A stretch of 64,000 nt of DNA. Origin: Microbulbifer hainanensis (lineage in GTDB: Bacteria; Pseudomonadota; Gammaproteobacteria; Pseudomonadales; Cellvibrionaceae). Both the position numbers and the translations under genes were made by a program. The DNA is taken from assembly GCF_014904735.1 (NCBI RefSeq), contig NZ_JACZCR010000050.1, forward strand, positions 1-64,000, given 5' to 3'. The notes beneath the pieces are model-generated. The model did not search any database, was not told where the DNA came from, and saw nothing but the letters and a program-made list of their open reading frames with translations. The first letter of the stretch is position 1. Each line of letters opens with the position of its first letter. Below are positions 37,831 through 48,821 of this stretch, one piece after another.

Positions 37831-39051
37831 ATGTATCCCCCTCGTCTGACCGCACCGGCCTGGATCACCATCGCCGCTGGTTCATGCCTGCTGATGCTGG
37901 CATTTGGATTTCGCGCCAGCTTCGGGCTCTTTGTCGGCCCCATCTCCGACGCCAACCACTGGGGTCGCGACCTGATTGGCCTGGCGCTGGCCATCCAGAA
38001 CCTGGCCTGGGGACTGGTCGCCGTGCTCGCTGGCGGGCTGGCGGATCGCTTCGGCAATCCGCGCGTGCTGGTGGCCGGCGCCGTGCTGTATGCCCTCGGC
38101 CTGTGGATGACTTCAGGGGTGGATTCGGTCTGGTCACTGCAGATGGGCGCGGGTCTTCTGGTGGGCGCCGGCATCGCCGGTACCGGCTTCGGCATCGTGC
38201 TGCCACTGATGGCGAGGGCAGTTAGCGAAGACGACCGCCAATGGGTACTGGGCGTCGGCACCGCAGCCGGCTCCCTCGGGCAGTTCCTGATCGCACCGCT
38301 CGCGCAGCAGTTTATCCACTGGTTTGGCTGGAGTGGCGCCCTGAATGTGATGGCACTGATGGCGCTGGGCATGACCCTGCTGGTGATGCCACTGGCGAAG
38401 AAGGCGAAACCCGCGCCGGGTGCAGCCGCTGCGGACAGCGAACCTTTCGCCGCGGTAATCGGCCGCGCCCGCAGTCACGCGTCCTACTGGATGCTGACCC
38501 TCGGCTTTTTTGTGTGCGGCTTCCACCTGGCTTTCATCACCGTGCATTTCCCGGGCTATCTCACCGACAACGGCTTTGATCCAGACGTGGCCGCCTGGTC
38601 CATCGCGCTGATCGGCCTGTGCAACGTGGTCGGGGCCATGGTGTCCGGCTATGTCTCCGGGCGCGTCTCGATGAAGCGACTGCTGATGTTTATTTACATC
38701 GCCCGCGGTGTCGTCACGGTCGGGCTGCTGCTCTTGCCGCTATCGCTCACCTCGGTACTCACCTTCAGCTGCCTGACCGGCTTCCTGTGGCTGGCGACGG
38801 TGCCGCCCACCACAGGCCTCGTCGCCACCATGTTCGGCACCCGCTATATGGCCACCCTTTACGGCGTGGTATTTCTCGGCCATCAGCTGGGCAGCTTTAC
38901 CGGTGTCTGGCTGGGGGGCTGGATCTATGAGCGCACGGGTAACTACGACGCAGTCTGGTGGAGCGGCGTGGCGCTCAGCCTGGTGGCGGTGGCACTGCAC
39001 TGGCGGATTCGCGAAACGCGGGTGCAGGCACTGCAGCCGGCCACGGCCTGA
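37831..39051 (+). CDS. Major facilitator superfamily transporter
   Basis: A 406-residue inner-membrane permease with 12 predicted helices. It has the MFS loop motif GGLADRFGNPRVLV between helices 2 and 3 and a second copy-like loop VSGRVSMKRLL between helices 8 and 9. The overall pattern (FGFRASFGLFVGPIS near the start) resembles the MFS members close to oxalate/formate and monocarboxylate carriers. The substrate cannot be read from the sequence. The divergent LysR gene is the likely regulator. Confidence 0.85.
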   Translation: MYPPRLTAPAWITIAAGSCLLMLAFGFRASFGLFVGPISDANHWGRDLIGLALAIQNLAWGLVAVLAGGLADRFGNPRVLVAGAVLYALGLWMTSGVDSVWSLQMGAGLLVGAGIAGTGFGIVLPLMARAVSEDDRQWVLGVGTAAGSLGQFLIAPLAQQFIHWFGWSGALNVMALMALGMTLLVMPLAKKAKPAPGAAAADSEPFAAVIGRARSHASYWMLTLGFFVCGFHLAFITVHFPGYLTDNGFDPDVAAWSIALIGLCNVVGAMVSGYVSGRVSMKRLLMFIYIARGVVTVGLLLLPLSLTSVLTFSCLTGFLWLATVPPTTGLVATMFGTRYMATLYGVVFLGHQLGSFTGVWLGGWIYERTGNYDAVWWSGVALSLVAVALHWRIRETRVQALQPATA

Positions 39052-39128
39052 ACCTGGCAGGGGAGGCAATCCGCAGAATATTGCAGCGGCGCGGGAACCC
39101 GCCCGGCCGCGGGAAAAGCGGAAATGGT

Positions 39129-39590
39129 TTAGCCAGCCTGCTCCAGCGGCTGGCCATTTTCATCCACAAACAGGACATCCCGAATCGTCAGCGTCTCGCC
39201 CGCTGCGTTCTGCACAACCACCGGCGCGATCGCCTCGCCGGTGGCACCTTCCACCAGCTGCATTTCATCCTTGTTGCCGTTCCAGCGCTCGCTCCACTGG
39301 CGCAGGGCCACGACGACCGTGAACAGGTCGCGCCCCTTGTCGGTCAGGCGGTACTCATAACGGGTGCCGTGCTCGCCGACGTTGACGCGGGTCATCACGC
39401 CGTTATCCACCAGGCGGGACAGGCGGTCACAGAGAATGTTCTTGGCAATGCCCAGGCTGTTCTGGAAATCCACATAGCGCCGGGTACCCAGCATGGCCTG
39501 CTTGATCACCAGAAGGGACCACCAGTCACCCACCTCATTGAGCGCGCAGGCCACGGAACAGCCCAGATCATCAAATCGTTTACGTGTCAT
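39129..39590 (-). CDS. HxlR-family winged-helix regulator, probably leaderless
   Basis: A 153-residue HxlR-type regulator (CSVACALNEVGDWWSLLVIK, RRYVDFQNSLGIAKNILCDR, YRLTDKGRDLF). The start is the ATG before TRKRFDD; a 15-codon longer frame lacks similarity. No ribosome site precedes this ATG, and a TATACT -10 ends six bases before it, so the mRNA may begin at the ATG itself. It is divergent from an old-yellow-enzyme gene, a common pairing in which HxlR regulators sense reactive electrophiles through cysteines; a Cys is present near the N-terminus. Confidence 0.88.
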   Translation of the reverse strand: MTRKRFDDLGCSVACALNEVGDWWSLLVIKQAMLGTRRYVDFQNSLGIAKNILCDRLSRLVDNGVMTRVNVGEHGTRYEYRLTDKGRDLFTVVVALRQWSERWNGNKDEMQLVEGATGEAIAPVVVQNAAGETLTIRDVLFVDENGQPLEQAG

Positions 39591-39596
39591 GGGAGC

Positions 39597-39602
39597 AGTA
39601 TA
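39597..39602 (-). promoter_or_regulatory. TATACT -10 box of the HxlR-type gene
   Basis: The hexamer lies six bases upstream of the start codon on the minus strand, placing the predicted transcript start at or next to the ATG. The -35 is poor (TTTTTA at 39620-39625). Confidence 0.4.
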
Positions 39603-39611
39603 AGCGAAAGA

Positions 39612-39651
39612 GGTTGCATTAAAAAACCAAATCAAGTTTCATAACGCAACC
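39612..39651. promoter_or_regulatory. Inverted repeat in the HxlR/OYE intergenic region
   Basis: GGTTGC (39612-39617) and GCAACC (39646-39651) form an inverted repeat with a 28-base spacer between the divergent regulator and reductase genes. It is a candidate operator for the HxlR-type protein. Confidence 0.35.
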
Positions 39652-39719
39652 ACATTTACCGGGTCAGTCATTCGGCTGACCTGAAAGTGCTGTTTACTGA
39701 AGAGATTCGGGAGAGTGAT

Positions 39720-40832
39720 ATGAGTGGTTCCCTGGACAGCCTGCTGCGTCCGTTCGAGCATAAATCCCTGAAACTGCGTAATCGTGTGGCCATGGCCCCG
39801 ATGACGCGCACCTTTTCCCCCGGCTATGTCGCCAATGACCAGGTGGCGGGTTACTACCGCCGCCGCGCCGAGGGCGAAGTCGGCCTGATCATTACCGAGG
39901 GCACCTTTGTCGGGCACCAGGCCGCCAACGGCTACGAGAATGTGCCGGCCATATTCGGCAACGAAGCCATGGCGGGCTGGAAGAAGGTGGTGGACGAAGT
40001 GCACGCTGCCGGTGGCCAGATCATCCCGCAGCTGTGGCATGTAGGCTCCGTGCGCAAGGAAGGTATCGGGCCGGACAAATCCGTACCGGGACACTCCCCG
40101 TCGGGTCTGTTCAAGCCGGGCAAACCGAATGGTCACGCCATGACCAAAGCCGATATCCAGGACGTCGTACGCGCCTTCGCCGACTCGGCCAAAGCGGCCA
40201 AGGAAGCCGGCTTCGACGGTGTCGAAATCCACGGTGCCCACGGCTACCTGATCGACCAGTTTTTCTGGGAAGGCACCAACCAGCGCGACGACGAATACGG
40301 CGGCTCCATCGAGAACCGCGGCCGCTTTGCGGTGGAAATCGTCGAGGCGGTGCGCGATGCGGTGGGCGAGGATTTCGCCATTGTGCTGCGCTACTCCCAG
40401 TGGAAGCAGCAGGACTACAAGGCCAGGCTGGCACAAACCCCGGAAGAGCTGCAGCGTTTCCTCGCGCCACTGGTCGACGCCGGCGTCGATATTTTCCACG
40501 CGTCCACAAGACGCTTCTGGGTGCCGGAATTTGAAAACTCCGACCTCAACCTGGCCGGGTGGACCAAGGAGCTGACTGGCAAGCCGGTCATTTCCGTCGG
40601 CAGCGTGGGCCTCGACGATGACTTTATCGGTGGCAACGACCAGGGCATGGGTGGCACAGCCAACCCGACCGGACTGGATGAGCTGTCCCGCCGCATGGAC
40701 AACAACGAGTTCGACCTGATCGCCGTTGGACGCGCCCTGCTACAGGATCCGAACTGGCTAGTGAAAATGCGCGACGGTCGCGACAATGAAATCGTGCCGT
40801 TTACCAAGGAAGCGCTGACCAGCCTGAGCTGA
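39720..40832 (+). CDS. NADH:flavin oxidoreductase of the old yellow enzyme family
   Basis: A 370-residue FMN-dependent ene-reductase-like TIM barrel. Family blocks are LRNRVAMAPMTRTFS, GLIITEGTFVG, QLWHVGSV (His), VEIHGAHGYLIDQFFW, NQRDDEYGGSIENR and AVGRALLQDPNW. Substrates are usually alpha,beta-unsaturated carbonyls; the natural one is unknown. The ATG after GGGAGA was chosen over an upstream start 11 codons earlier. The divergent HxlR-type gene likely controls it. A perfect terminator follows. Confidence 0.92.
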   Translation: MSGSLDSLLRPFEHKSLKLRNRVAMAPMTRTFSPGYVANDQVAGYYRRRAEGEVGLIITEGTFVGHQAANGYENVPAIFGNEAMAGWKKVVDEVHAAGGQIIPQLWHVGSVRKEGIGPDKSVPGHSPSGLFKPGKPNGHAMTKADIQDVVRAFADSAKAAKEAGFDGVEIHGAHGYLIDQFFWEGTNQRDDEYGGSIENRGRFAVEIVEAVRDAVGEDFAIVLRYSQWKQQDYKARLAQTPEELQRFLAPLVDAGVDIFHASTRRFWVPEFENSDLNLAGWTKELTGKPVISVGSVGLDDDFIGGNDQGMGGTANPTGLDELSRRMDNNEFDLIAVGRALLQDPNWLVKMRDGRDNEIVPFTKEALTSLS

Positions 40833-40853
40833 CGCGACGGAAATCGCGGACAC

Positions 40854-40883
40854 AAAAAAGCGGCCGAATTCGGCCGCTTTTTT
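40854..40883. terminator. Bidirectional terminator between OYE gene and folK
   Basis: A 30-base perfect palindrome (AAAAAAGCGGCCGAA and its complement) with terminal A and T runs serves both convergent genes. Confidence 0.9.
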
Positions 40884-40901
40884 GTTGGGTGACTTTTCCT
40901 T

Positions 40902-41405
40902 CTAGTGTCCCGGCCAGTCAAACGGCACCGGCCAGAGCTTTTGCGAAGTCTGATCGTATTCTTCCCACAATTCCCGGTAAGACTTGCCCACCAACGGGTG
41001 AATGGCGTTCGGCACCAGTTCCGCCAGCGGCAGCAGCACGAACGCATTCTTGAGGATTTCGCCCCGCGGCAGTTTTACACCGTCGACGGTACCGGTCAGC
41101 GCATCGTAGGTGAGGATATCGATATCCAGGGTCCGCGCGCTGAATTTGGGCCCGGCACGCAGGCGGCCGTTGGCATCCTCGATTTCGCGCAGGCCCAGCG
41201 CCAGGCGCCCCACCGGCAGTTCGGTATGGATACCCACCACCAGGTTGTAGAAGTTGTCGCCGTCGAAACCGACCGCCTCGCTTTCAAATACACGCGAAAC
41301 GTCCAGTCCGCCAAACCGCTTGGCCAGCGCGTCGAGACCGGCGCGGATATGCCGCTCGCGATCGATATTGCTGCCGAGACTGAGAAAAACTCTGGCCACT
41401 GTCAC
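40902..41405 (-). CDS. folK: 6-hydroxymethyl-7,8-dihydropterin pyrophosphokinase (HPPK)
   Basis: FolK transfers pyrophosphate from ATP to hydroxymethyl-dihydropterin in folate synthesis. The 167-residue protein has the N-terminal VFLSLGSNIDRERHI, the NFYNLVVGI block, and the signature RTLDIDILTYD with the metal-binding Asp pair. Its start overlaps the folB stop by four bases, so the two folate genes form a coupled unit. Confidence 0.95.
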   Translation of the reverse strand: MTVARVFLSLGSNIDRERHIRAGLDALAKRFGGLDVSRVFESEAVGFDGDNFYNLVVGIHTELPVGRLALGLREIEDANGRLRAGPKFSARTLDIDILTYDALTGTVDGVKLPRGEILKNAFVLLPLAELVPNAIHPLVGKSYRELWEEYDQTSQKLWPVPFDWPGH

Positions 41406-41782
41406 ACTCCCGCAGCGGCGCCGCTGGCCGGACGCTCGCCGCGCTCAATCATCACCCCCACATCGCGGGATCCGCGCACTGCACCGGGCTTCGACAGGCG
41501 CAGGCGCAGCCAGCTCACATTGAATTCATCGCGCACGATGGCCGCCGCCTGTTCCGCCATGGTTTCCACCAGCAGGAACTCGCTGCCCTCGATAAAGGCG
41601 ATCAACCGCTTGGCCACGGCCTTGTAGTTGAGGGTGTACTCGATATTGTCGGTGCGCGCGGCCTCGGCAATATTGAAAGCCATTTCGAGATCGAGACTGA
41701 CGGTCTGGCGCACCTCGCGCTCCCAGTCGTAGATACCGATGATGGTATCCACCTTCAAATCCCGTATATAAACGATATCCAT
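41402..41782 (-). CDS. folB: Dihydroneopterin aldolase
   Basis: FolB converts dihydroneopterin to hydroxymethyl-dihydropterin and glycolaldehyde, the step before FolK. The 126-residue protein starts MDIVYIRDLKVDTIIGIYDWER, here recognised by RDLKVDTIIGIYDWE, and has the YTLNYKAVAK block and the catalytic-Glu region VETMAEQAA. Its length is normal. tsaD lies upstream in the same direction after 71 bases and a long inverted repeat. Confidence 0.94.
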   Translation of the reverse strand: MDIVYIRDLKVDTIIGIYDWEREVRQTVSLDLEMAFNIAEAARTDNIEYTLNYKAVAKRLIAFIEGSEFLLVETMAEQAAAIVRDEFNVSWLRLRLSKPGAVRGSRDVGVMIERGERPASGAAAGV

Positions 41783-41813
41783 CCGCTAACTCTTGCCAAA
41801 TTTGTTCGAAACG

Positions 41814-41864
41814 CGGAGCTCTGAGAGGCCAACCTGCCAGGCGCAGCAGCCTCTCAGAGCTCCG
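41814..41864. repeat. Perfect 16-bp inverted repeat overlapping the tsaD stop
   Basis: CGGAGCTCTGAGAGGC (41814-41829) is repeated in inverted form at 41849-41864 with a 19-base loop. The right arm contains the last tsaD codons and stop. No T-run follows. It may limit read-through from tsaD into folB or stabilise the tsaD 3' end. Confidence 0.6.
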
Positions 41865-42873
41865 TCATCGGCCAGCGCGGCCGCACTTCTATATCCAGGT
41901 CCGCGCGCTGCCCCGCCTGCAGGCGCAGGCAACCGGCGTAGGCGATCATCGCACCGTTGTCGGTGCAGAATTCGTGGCGCGGATAGAAGACGCTGGCGCC
42001 GTCTTTGACCAGCGCCGCCTCCAGCCGCTCGCGCAGCAGTTTGTTCGCCGAGACTCCGCCGGCAATCACCAGCGTCTTGTGACCCGACGCCTTGATGGCG
42101 CGGCGACATTTGATCACCAGCGTGTCGACCACCGCCTCCTGGAAAGCCGCGGCGATATCCGCGCAGGTCTGCTCGTCCGGCAGGCCGTCTTCCAGCGCGT
42201 GCGCGCGCACCGTGGTCAGGGTGTAGGTCTTGAGACCGGAAAAACTGAAATCCAGCCCCGGCCGGTCGGTCATCGGCCGCGGAAAGGTAAAGCGTTGCGG
42301 ATCGCCCCGCTCCGCCAGGGCCGCAAGGCGCGGGCCGCCCGGGTAGTCCAGGTCCAGCATCTTGGCCGCCTTGTCGAAGGCCTCGCCGGCGGCATCGTCG
42401 AGGGATTCCCCCATCAGGGCGTAATCCCCGAGGCCGCGCACATCGACCAGCTGGGTATGGCCGCCGGATACGAGCAGCGCCACAAACGGGAAGGCCGGAG
42501 GCTTTTCCTCCAGCATCGGGGCCAGCAGGTGTCCCTCCATATGGTGAACGGCCACAGCCGGCAGATTCCAGCCGTAGGCCAGCGCGCGGCCGGCGCAGGC
42601 GCCGACCATCAGCGCACCAACAAGGCCCGGGCCCGCGGTATAGGCTATGCCGTCCAGATCCGCCGGCTCGGTAGCGCTGTCGCGCATGACCTGGCGCACC
42701 AGCGGCAGCAGCTTGCGCACATGATCGCGACTGGCCAGTTCCGGCACCACGCCGCCGTAATCGGCGTGCAAATCCACCTGACTGAACAGGGCGTGACCGA
42801 GCAGCCCTTTTTCGGTGTCGTAGATCGCGACGCCGGTTTCATCGCAGGAAGTTTCGATTCCCAGAACTCGCAC
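41854..42873 (-). CDS. tsaD: tRNA N6-threonylcarbamoyladenosine transferase
   Basis: TsaD, with TsaB and TsaE, transfers the threonylcarbamoyl group to A37 of ANN-decoding tRNAs. The 339-residue ASKHA-fold protein starts [19 protein letters not shown] and has the metal-binding [13 protein letters not shown], the [10 protein letters not shown] block, and [15 protein letters not shown]. It is divergent from rpsU, as in most gammaproteobacteria. The length is typical. Confidence 0.96.
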   Translation of the reverse strand: MRVLGIETSCDETGVAIYDTEKGLLGHALFSQVDLHADYGGVVPELASRDHVRKLLPLVRQVMRDSATEPADLDGIAYTAGPGLVGALMVGACAGRALAYGWNLPAVAVHHMEGHLLAPMLEEKPPAFPFVALLVSGGHTQLVDVRGLGDYALMGESLDDAAGEAFDKAAKMLDLDYPGGPRLAALAERGDPQRFTFPRPMTDRPGLDFSFSGLKTYTLTTVRAHALEDGLPDEQTCADIAAAFQEAVVDTLVIKCRRAIKASGHKTLVIAGGVSANKLLRERLEAALVKDGASVFYPRHEFCTDNGAMIAYAGCLRLQAGQRADLDIEVRPRWPMTEL

Positions 42874-42929
42874 TTGTACTCTCTATTACGGACTGGCCTG
42901 AAGGGCCGCTATCATACCTGAAAAGAGGC

Positions 42930-42958
42930 TTGCGATCGCAGGTCCGAGTGTTTAGAAT
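42930..42958 (+). promoter_or_regulatory. Candidate promoter of the rpsU operon
   Basis: TTGCGA (42930-42935) and TAGAAT (42953-42958) are separated by 17 bases. The start would be near 42965, leaving an 80-base leader before rpsU. Confidence 0.55.
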
Positions 42959-43046
42959 TTGCGCCCTCGCTGTGAACCGGCCACCGGATTGCAACTGCGA
43001 GAGCAATTGCCGGATAGGCCGAGAGAAACGAATTACAGGTAAACCA

Positions 43047-43262
43047 ATGCCATCAGTACGACTGAAAGACAACGAACCATTTGATATCGCCCTGCGTCGC
43101 TTCAAGCGCTCTTGTGAGAAAGCCGGTGTACTGTCTGAAGTACGTCGTCGCGAATTCTACGAGAAGCCGACTGCTGTGCGTAAGCGCAAGGCTGCTGCCG
43201 CTGTTAAGCGTCACGCGAAGAAGCTGCAGCGCGAAAACCGCAAGTTCCAGCGCCTGTACTAA
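43047..43262 (+). CDS. rpsU: 30S ribosomal protein bS21
   Basis: The 71-residue protein bS21 helps the 30S subunit engage mRNA. Its sequence ([20 protein letters not shown], then SCEKAGVL and [14 protein letters not shown]) is the standard gammaproteobacterial S21. The start is fixed by family similarity and by an AGGT site; a longer upstream frame is not real. It opens the macromolecular synthesis operon rpsU-dnaG-rpoD, here with yqeY inserted after a terminator. Confidence 0.98.
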   Translation: MPSVRLKDNEPFDIALRRFKRSCEKAGVLSEVRRREFYEKPTAVRKRKAAAAVKRHAKKLQRENRKFQRLY

Positions 43263-43300
43263 GCAGTCGCCGGACGGGCTCAGGGCCCGTAGCGGATTTC

Positions 43301-43338
43301 AAAAACGGCGTGCGAGCTGAACTCGCGCGCCGTTTTTT
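43301..43338 (+). terminator. Intrinsic terminator after rpsU
   Basis: An imperfect stem of AAAACGGCG-T-GCGAG with CTCGC-G-CGCCGTTTT is followed by a T-run. It corresponds to the partial terminator known between rpsU and dnaG in E. coli, which keeps S21 output above primase. Confidence 0.85.
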
Positions 43339-43559
43339 ATTGTGTTTCGCCCCCTGCCAGCCCCGCCGCGCCGCTTACCGCAGCGAAAATCGGCCAACTG
43401 ACCGCATCTCGCCCCGGCGATACCGCCGGTCGAGCCGATTTTTGTTTGCGCCGCAAAGCGCTATTCTTGCCCTTCGCTTTCAGGTATCCGCCCCGAGAAG
43501 TGGGCCCTCCACACCTGACACGCCAGATTAACTCCAAGCGGAACACACGGAATAAGACC

Positions 43560-44006
43560 ATGAGCACCCTCAAGGAAACCCTGTCCCAGGCCACTAAAGA
43601 CGCCATGAGAGCCCGCGCCAAAGAGCGCCTGGCCACCCTGCGCCTGATCAATGCGGAAATCAAACGCGTGGAAGTGGACGAGCGCATTGAGCTGGACGAC
43701 GCCCGCATCCTGGCCCTGCTGGACAAGATGACCAAACAGCGCCGCGACTCCATCGCCCAGTACGAGAAAGCCGGCCGCGCCGAGCTGGCCGCCGTGGAAC
43801 AGGCCGAAATCGACGTGATCCAGGAATTCCTCCCGGAACAGCTGTCGGAAGCGGAGATCGCCGAAATTGTCGCCGCCGCGGTAAAGGACACTGGAGCCAG
43901 CAGCATGGCCGACATGGGCAAAGTCATGGCCCAGGTCAAACCGCAGGTGCAGGGCCGCGCGGACATGGGCGCCGTCAGTAAACTGGTTAAAGCGCAATTC
44001 AGCTGA
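43560..44006 (+). CDS. yqeY: GatB/YqeY-domain protein
   Basis: A 148-residue all-helical protein of the YqeY family, related to the tail domain of GatB and thought to be tRNA-associated; the exact role is unknown. Typical segments are LATLRLINAEIKRVEVDER, DKMTKQRRDSIAQYEKAGR and EFLPEQLSEAEI. The start follows from the family N-terminus (STLKETLSQATKDAMRA). It sits between rpsU and dnaG, a conserved position in Pseudomonas and relatives. Confidence 0.94.
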   Translation: MSTLKETLSQATKDAMRARAKERLATLRLINAEIKRVEVDERIELDDARILALLDKMTKQRRDSIAQYEKAGRAELAAVEQAEIDVIQEFLPEQLSEAEIAEIVAAAVKDTGASSMADMGKVMAQVKPQVQGRADMGAVSKLVKAQFS

Positions 44007-44030
44007 CGGCTGACGCGCTAGCGAGACCCT

Positions 44031-46034
44031 ATGGCCGGCAAGATTCCACAGCACTTTATCGACGATCTGCTCGCACGGGCGGATATTGTCGAAGTGGTCG
44101 ACAGCCGGGTGAAGCTGCGCAAGACCGGGAAAAACTATTCCGCTTGCTGCCCGTTTCACGATGAAAAAACGCCGTCTTTCACGGTAAGCCCGGACAAGCA
44201 GTTCTACTACTGCTTCGGCTGCGGGGCCAACGGCAATGCCGTCGGCTTCCTGATGGAGTACGACCGCCTGCCCTTCCCCGAGGCGGTGGAAAAGCTGGCC
44301 GGCTCCCTCGGGCTCGAAGTCCCGCGCGAACAACTGGCCCCGGGCCAGGAGAAGCGCCAGCGCGAGAGCCAGTCCCTCTACCAGCTCACCGACAAGGCGG
44401 CGGATTTCTACCGCCAGCAGCTGCGCGCGCACCCCGCCGCCGGTCGTGCCATTACCTACCTGAAGCAGCGCGGCCTGTCCGGCGAAATCGCCCGGGACTT
44501 CGCTATCGGCCTGGCGCCGCCCGGCTGGGACAACCTGCTCAACGCCCTCGGCGACACCGCACAGAAGGCCGACCAGCTGGAACAGGCCGGTCTAGCCATC
44601 CGCCGCCAGGACAGCGACGGCAACACCAAGCCCGGACAGCGGCATCACTACGACCGCTTCCGCAACCGCATCATGTTCCCGATCCGCGACCAGCGCGGCC
44701 GCACCATCGCCTTCGGCGGACGAGTGCTCGGGGACGAGAAGCCCAAATACCTGAACTCGCCGGAAACCCCGATCTTCCACAAGGGCCGCGAACTCTACGG
44801 CCTGTGGGAGGCCCGCCAGGCCAACCGCGAGCTGAAGCGGCTGATCGTGGTGGAGGGCTATATGGATGTGGTGGCGCTGGCGCAGTTCGGCATCCGCTGC
44901 GCCGTCGCCACCCTCGGCACCGCCTGCGGCGAGGACCACATCCTGCTGGCCTTCCGCCACACCGCGGAACTGGTGTTCTGTTTCGACGGCGACCAGGCCG
45001 GCCGCACCGCTGCGCGCCGCGCACTGGAAGCCGCATTGCCACAGATGCAGGATGGCCGCAGCCTGCGCTTCCTGCTGCTGCCCGAGGGCGAAGACCCGGA
45101 CACGCTAGTGCGCCAGGTGGGTGGCGAGCGCTTCGAGCAGATGCTCGACGAGCAGGCCCGGCCGCTCGAGGACTTCCTCTTCGACCTGCTCGGCGAGGGC
45201 ATCAACCTGCAGACCATGGACGGCCGCGCGCGGCTGTCGAAACTGGCGGCGCCACTGCTCGACCGCCTGCCCGACGGGGTATTCCGCCAGCTGATGTTCC
45301 AGCAACTGGCGGCGCGCACCGGTCTCGACAAGGAGACCCTGCAGGAAGTCATCAGCGCGGAAAAAGCCCGGGCGCGAGCGGCAGCCCCGGCACCGCCCCC
45401 CGCGACGACCAAACCCGCGCCATCGAAACCGGAGTCGCCGCCGGAGTTTGCGTCCCCGGCCGCGGATTTCGGCGACCCCGGCGACTACAACGATTACGGC
45501 GATATGCCGCCGCCCGCGGAATACGAACCGTTCGAGGCGCAGCCGCCGAGCAGCGGCATCCCCGTACGCCGCAGCGGTCAGTACCGCCTGCCGGCAGAGC
45601 GCATGCTGATCGCCCTGCTGCTGCACCACCCGCAGCTGGCGCAGCAGATTGACGACAGCGGCCGATTCCGCGACAGCGGGGATGCGGATCTGCAACTTTT
45701 TGCCGACCTGGTAGACCTGCTGCAAAAGCGCCCGGACTACAATCTGAATCAGCTCCTCGGATACTGGCGTGCCCACCACGGCGCGGACTCCTGCGACACG
45801 CTGGCCAAGCTCGCCGCCTCGCAGCTGGTCAGCGGTGTACGGCAGCTTGCCCAGGGCGATACCCAGCTGGAATACGACCCAGCGGCCGAGTTCAACGACT
45901 GCCTGCAGCGCCTGGAAAACGCGGCCCGCAAGGCCCGCAACCGCGGCCTGCTGGACCAGCTGCGCAGTGACAACGGGCAATTGACCCCGGAACAGCGCGC
46001 CCTGCTCGCCAACTGGCAGCGCAAAGAGGATTGA
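44031..46034 (+). CDS. dnaG: DNA primase
   Basis: DnaG makes RNA primers at the replication fork. The 667-residue protein has the CHC2 zinc-binding domain at residues 35-65 (CCPFHDEKTPSFTV, YYCFGCGANGN), the TOPRIM domain from about residue 262 (LIVVEGYMDVVALAQFG, with FCFDGDQAGRTA), a proline-rich linker at about 440-500, and the C-terminal DnaB-binding helicase interaction domain. The length is somewhat above E. coli (581) because of the linker. The start is 24 bases after yqeY. Confidence 0.97.
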   Translation: MAGKIPQHFIDDLLARADIVEVVDSRVKLRKTGKNYSACCPFHDEKTPSFTVSPDKQFYYCFGCGANGNAVGFLMEYDRLPFPEAVEKLAGSLGLEVPREQLAPGQEKRQRESQSLYQLTDKAADFYRQQLRAHPAAGRAITYLKQRGLSGEIARDFAIGLAPPGWDNLLNALGDTAQKADQLEQAGLAIRRQDSDGNTKPGQRHHYDRFRNRIMFPIRDQRGRTIAFGGRVLGDEKPKYLNSPETPIFHKGRELYGLWEARQANRELKRLIVVEGYMDVVALAQFGIRCAVATLGTACGEDHILLAFRHTAELVFCFDGDQAGRTAARRALEAALPQMQDGRSLRFLLLPEGEDPDTLVRQVGGERFEQMLDEQARPLEDFLFDLLGEGINLQTMDGRARLSKLAAPLLDRLPDGVFRQLMFQQLAARTGLDKETLQEVISAEKARARAAAPAPPPATTKPAPSKPESPPEFASPAADFGDPGDYNDYGDMPPPAEYEPFEAQPPSSGIPVRRSGQYRLPAERMLIALLLHHPQLAQQIDDSGRFRDSGDADLQLFADLVDLLQKRPDYNLNQLLGYWRAHHGADSCDTLAKLAASQLVSGVRQLAQGDTQLEYDPAAEFNDCLQRLENAARKARNRGLLDQLRSDNGQLTPEQRALLANWQRKED

Positions 46035-46363
46035 GACGCCAATTTACGGCACTCGCTAGTGGTACCGAACGTGCCACCAACCGCGAAATCGCTGCGTATC
46101 TGTATATGCGCGGCAGGATTTCGCCACCGAAATCCGCCGGGCCGGGACGCCCCGGGCAGGTTTCGGACCAAGATCGCCGGTGCAGGCCTTGAAAACCCGA
46201 GAGCCAGCACCATATCCAGTCACCCCGGACGGGATCGGGAACCGAGCACATTGAACACCGCACTCATAGGTCGCTTGACAGCCAGAGTGGTTATTGCTAT
46301 CGCAAATACGCTATAATCCCGCGTCTTTGTCCCGTATTTTCTCCTTACTTTTCAGGGTTGTGC
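46035..46363 (+). promoter_or_regulatory. dnaG-rpoD intergenic region with candidate rpoD -10
   Basis: No gene is visible in these 329 bases. A perfect TATAAT lies at 46312-46317, about 47 bases before the rpoD ATG; the -35 at 17 or 18 bases is weak. rpoD is known to have its own promoters in this region in E. coli. Confidence 0.45.
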
Positions 46364-48247
<1,884 letters not shown>

Positions 48248-48250
48248 CTG

Positions 48251-48279
48251 AAAAAGCCCGGCTCTGCCGGGCTTTTTTT
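48251..48279 (+). terminator. Intrinsic terminator after rpoD
   Basis: AAAAAGCCCGGC pairs with GCCGGGCTTTTT around a short loop, with a seven-T tail, right after the rpoD stop. Confidence 0.9.
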
Positions 48280-48356
48280 ATGACATTTTATTGACACTCC
48301 ACCGCTTAGAATCCGCTGTAGTACCTTAAATGATGGTGCGGAACTCAACCTGAACA

Positions 48357-48767
48357 ATGGGTCGCAAAAAACCAGCCATGCAAGACGAATTCGTCAACAA
48401 ACCCGGCAAGACGGGCATCTCCCGACTGATCGACGCCACCAACTATTCCCGCGAAGGGCTGCTCGCCACCTGGCGCAACGAAGCCGCCTTCCGCCAGGAA
48501 GTGACCCTGGCCATATTCCTGATTCCGTTCGCAATCTGGTTCGGCCAGACGGGCGTCGAACGCGCGCTGCTGGTCGGCGCCACGCTGCTGGTCATGATCG
48601 TGGAATTGCTCAACAGCGCCGTGGAAGCGGTGGTCGATCGCGTCGGGCCGGAAAAGCACCCGCTGTCGAAAATCGCCAAGGACACCGGATCCGCTGCTGT
48701 GTCCCTCGCCCTGCTGCTGTGGCTGTTTACCTGGGGCTGCATTCTGCTGCCGCGCTGGGTTAGCTGA
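48357..48767 (+). CDS. dgkA: Diacylglycerol kinase (DgkA)
   Basis: DgkA is a small trimeric inner-membrane kinase that recycles diacylglycerol from membrane-derived glycan synthesis. The 136-residue product has the N-terminal amphipathic part (TNYSREGLLATWRNEAAFRQE), three membrane helices, and the catalytic signature ELLNSAVEAVVDRVG near residue 83. An ATG seven codons downstream (MQDEFVNKPGK) is an alternative start. It follows the rpoD terminator and probably has its own promoter. Confidence 0.95.
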   Translation: MGRKKPAMQDEFVNKPGKTGISRLIDATNYSREGLLATWRNEAAFRQEVTLAIFLIPFAIWFGQTGVERALLVGATLLVMIVELLNSAVEAVVDRVGPEKHPLSKIAKDTGSAAVSLALLLWLFTWGCILLPRWVS

Positions 48768-48797
48768 TCCCCGACTGACGCCACCCGCAATACGATC

Positions 48798-48821
48798 CGC
48801 CGGCGATCCTTTTCGCCGGCG
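48798..48821. repeat. GC-rich hairpin after dgkA
   Basis: CGCCGGCGA pairs perfectly with TCGCCGGCG around a six-base loop, 30 bases after the dgkA stop. No T-run follows, so it may be an atypical terminator or an RNA-stability element. Confidence 0.5.

Noticed and set aside
46275-46317. TTGACA (46275-46280) and TATAAT (46312-46317) as one rpoD promoter
   Set aside because: The spacer is 31 bases, far outside the 16-18 range, so they cannot form one sigma-70 promoter.
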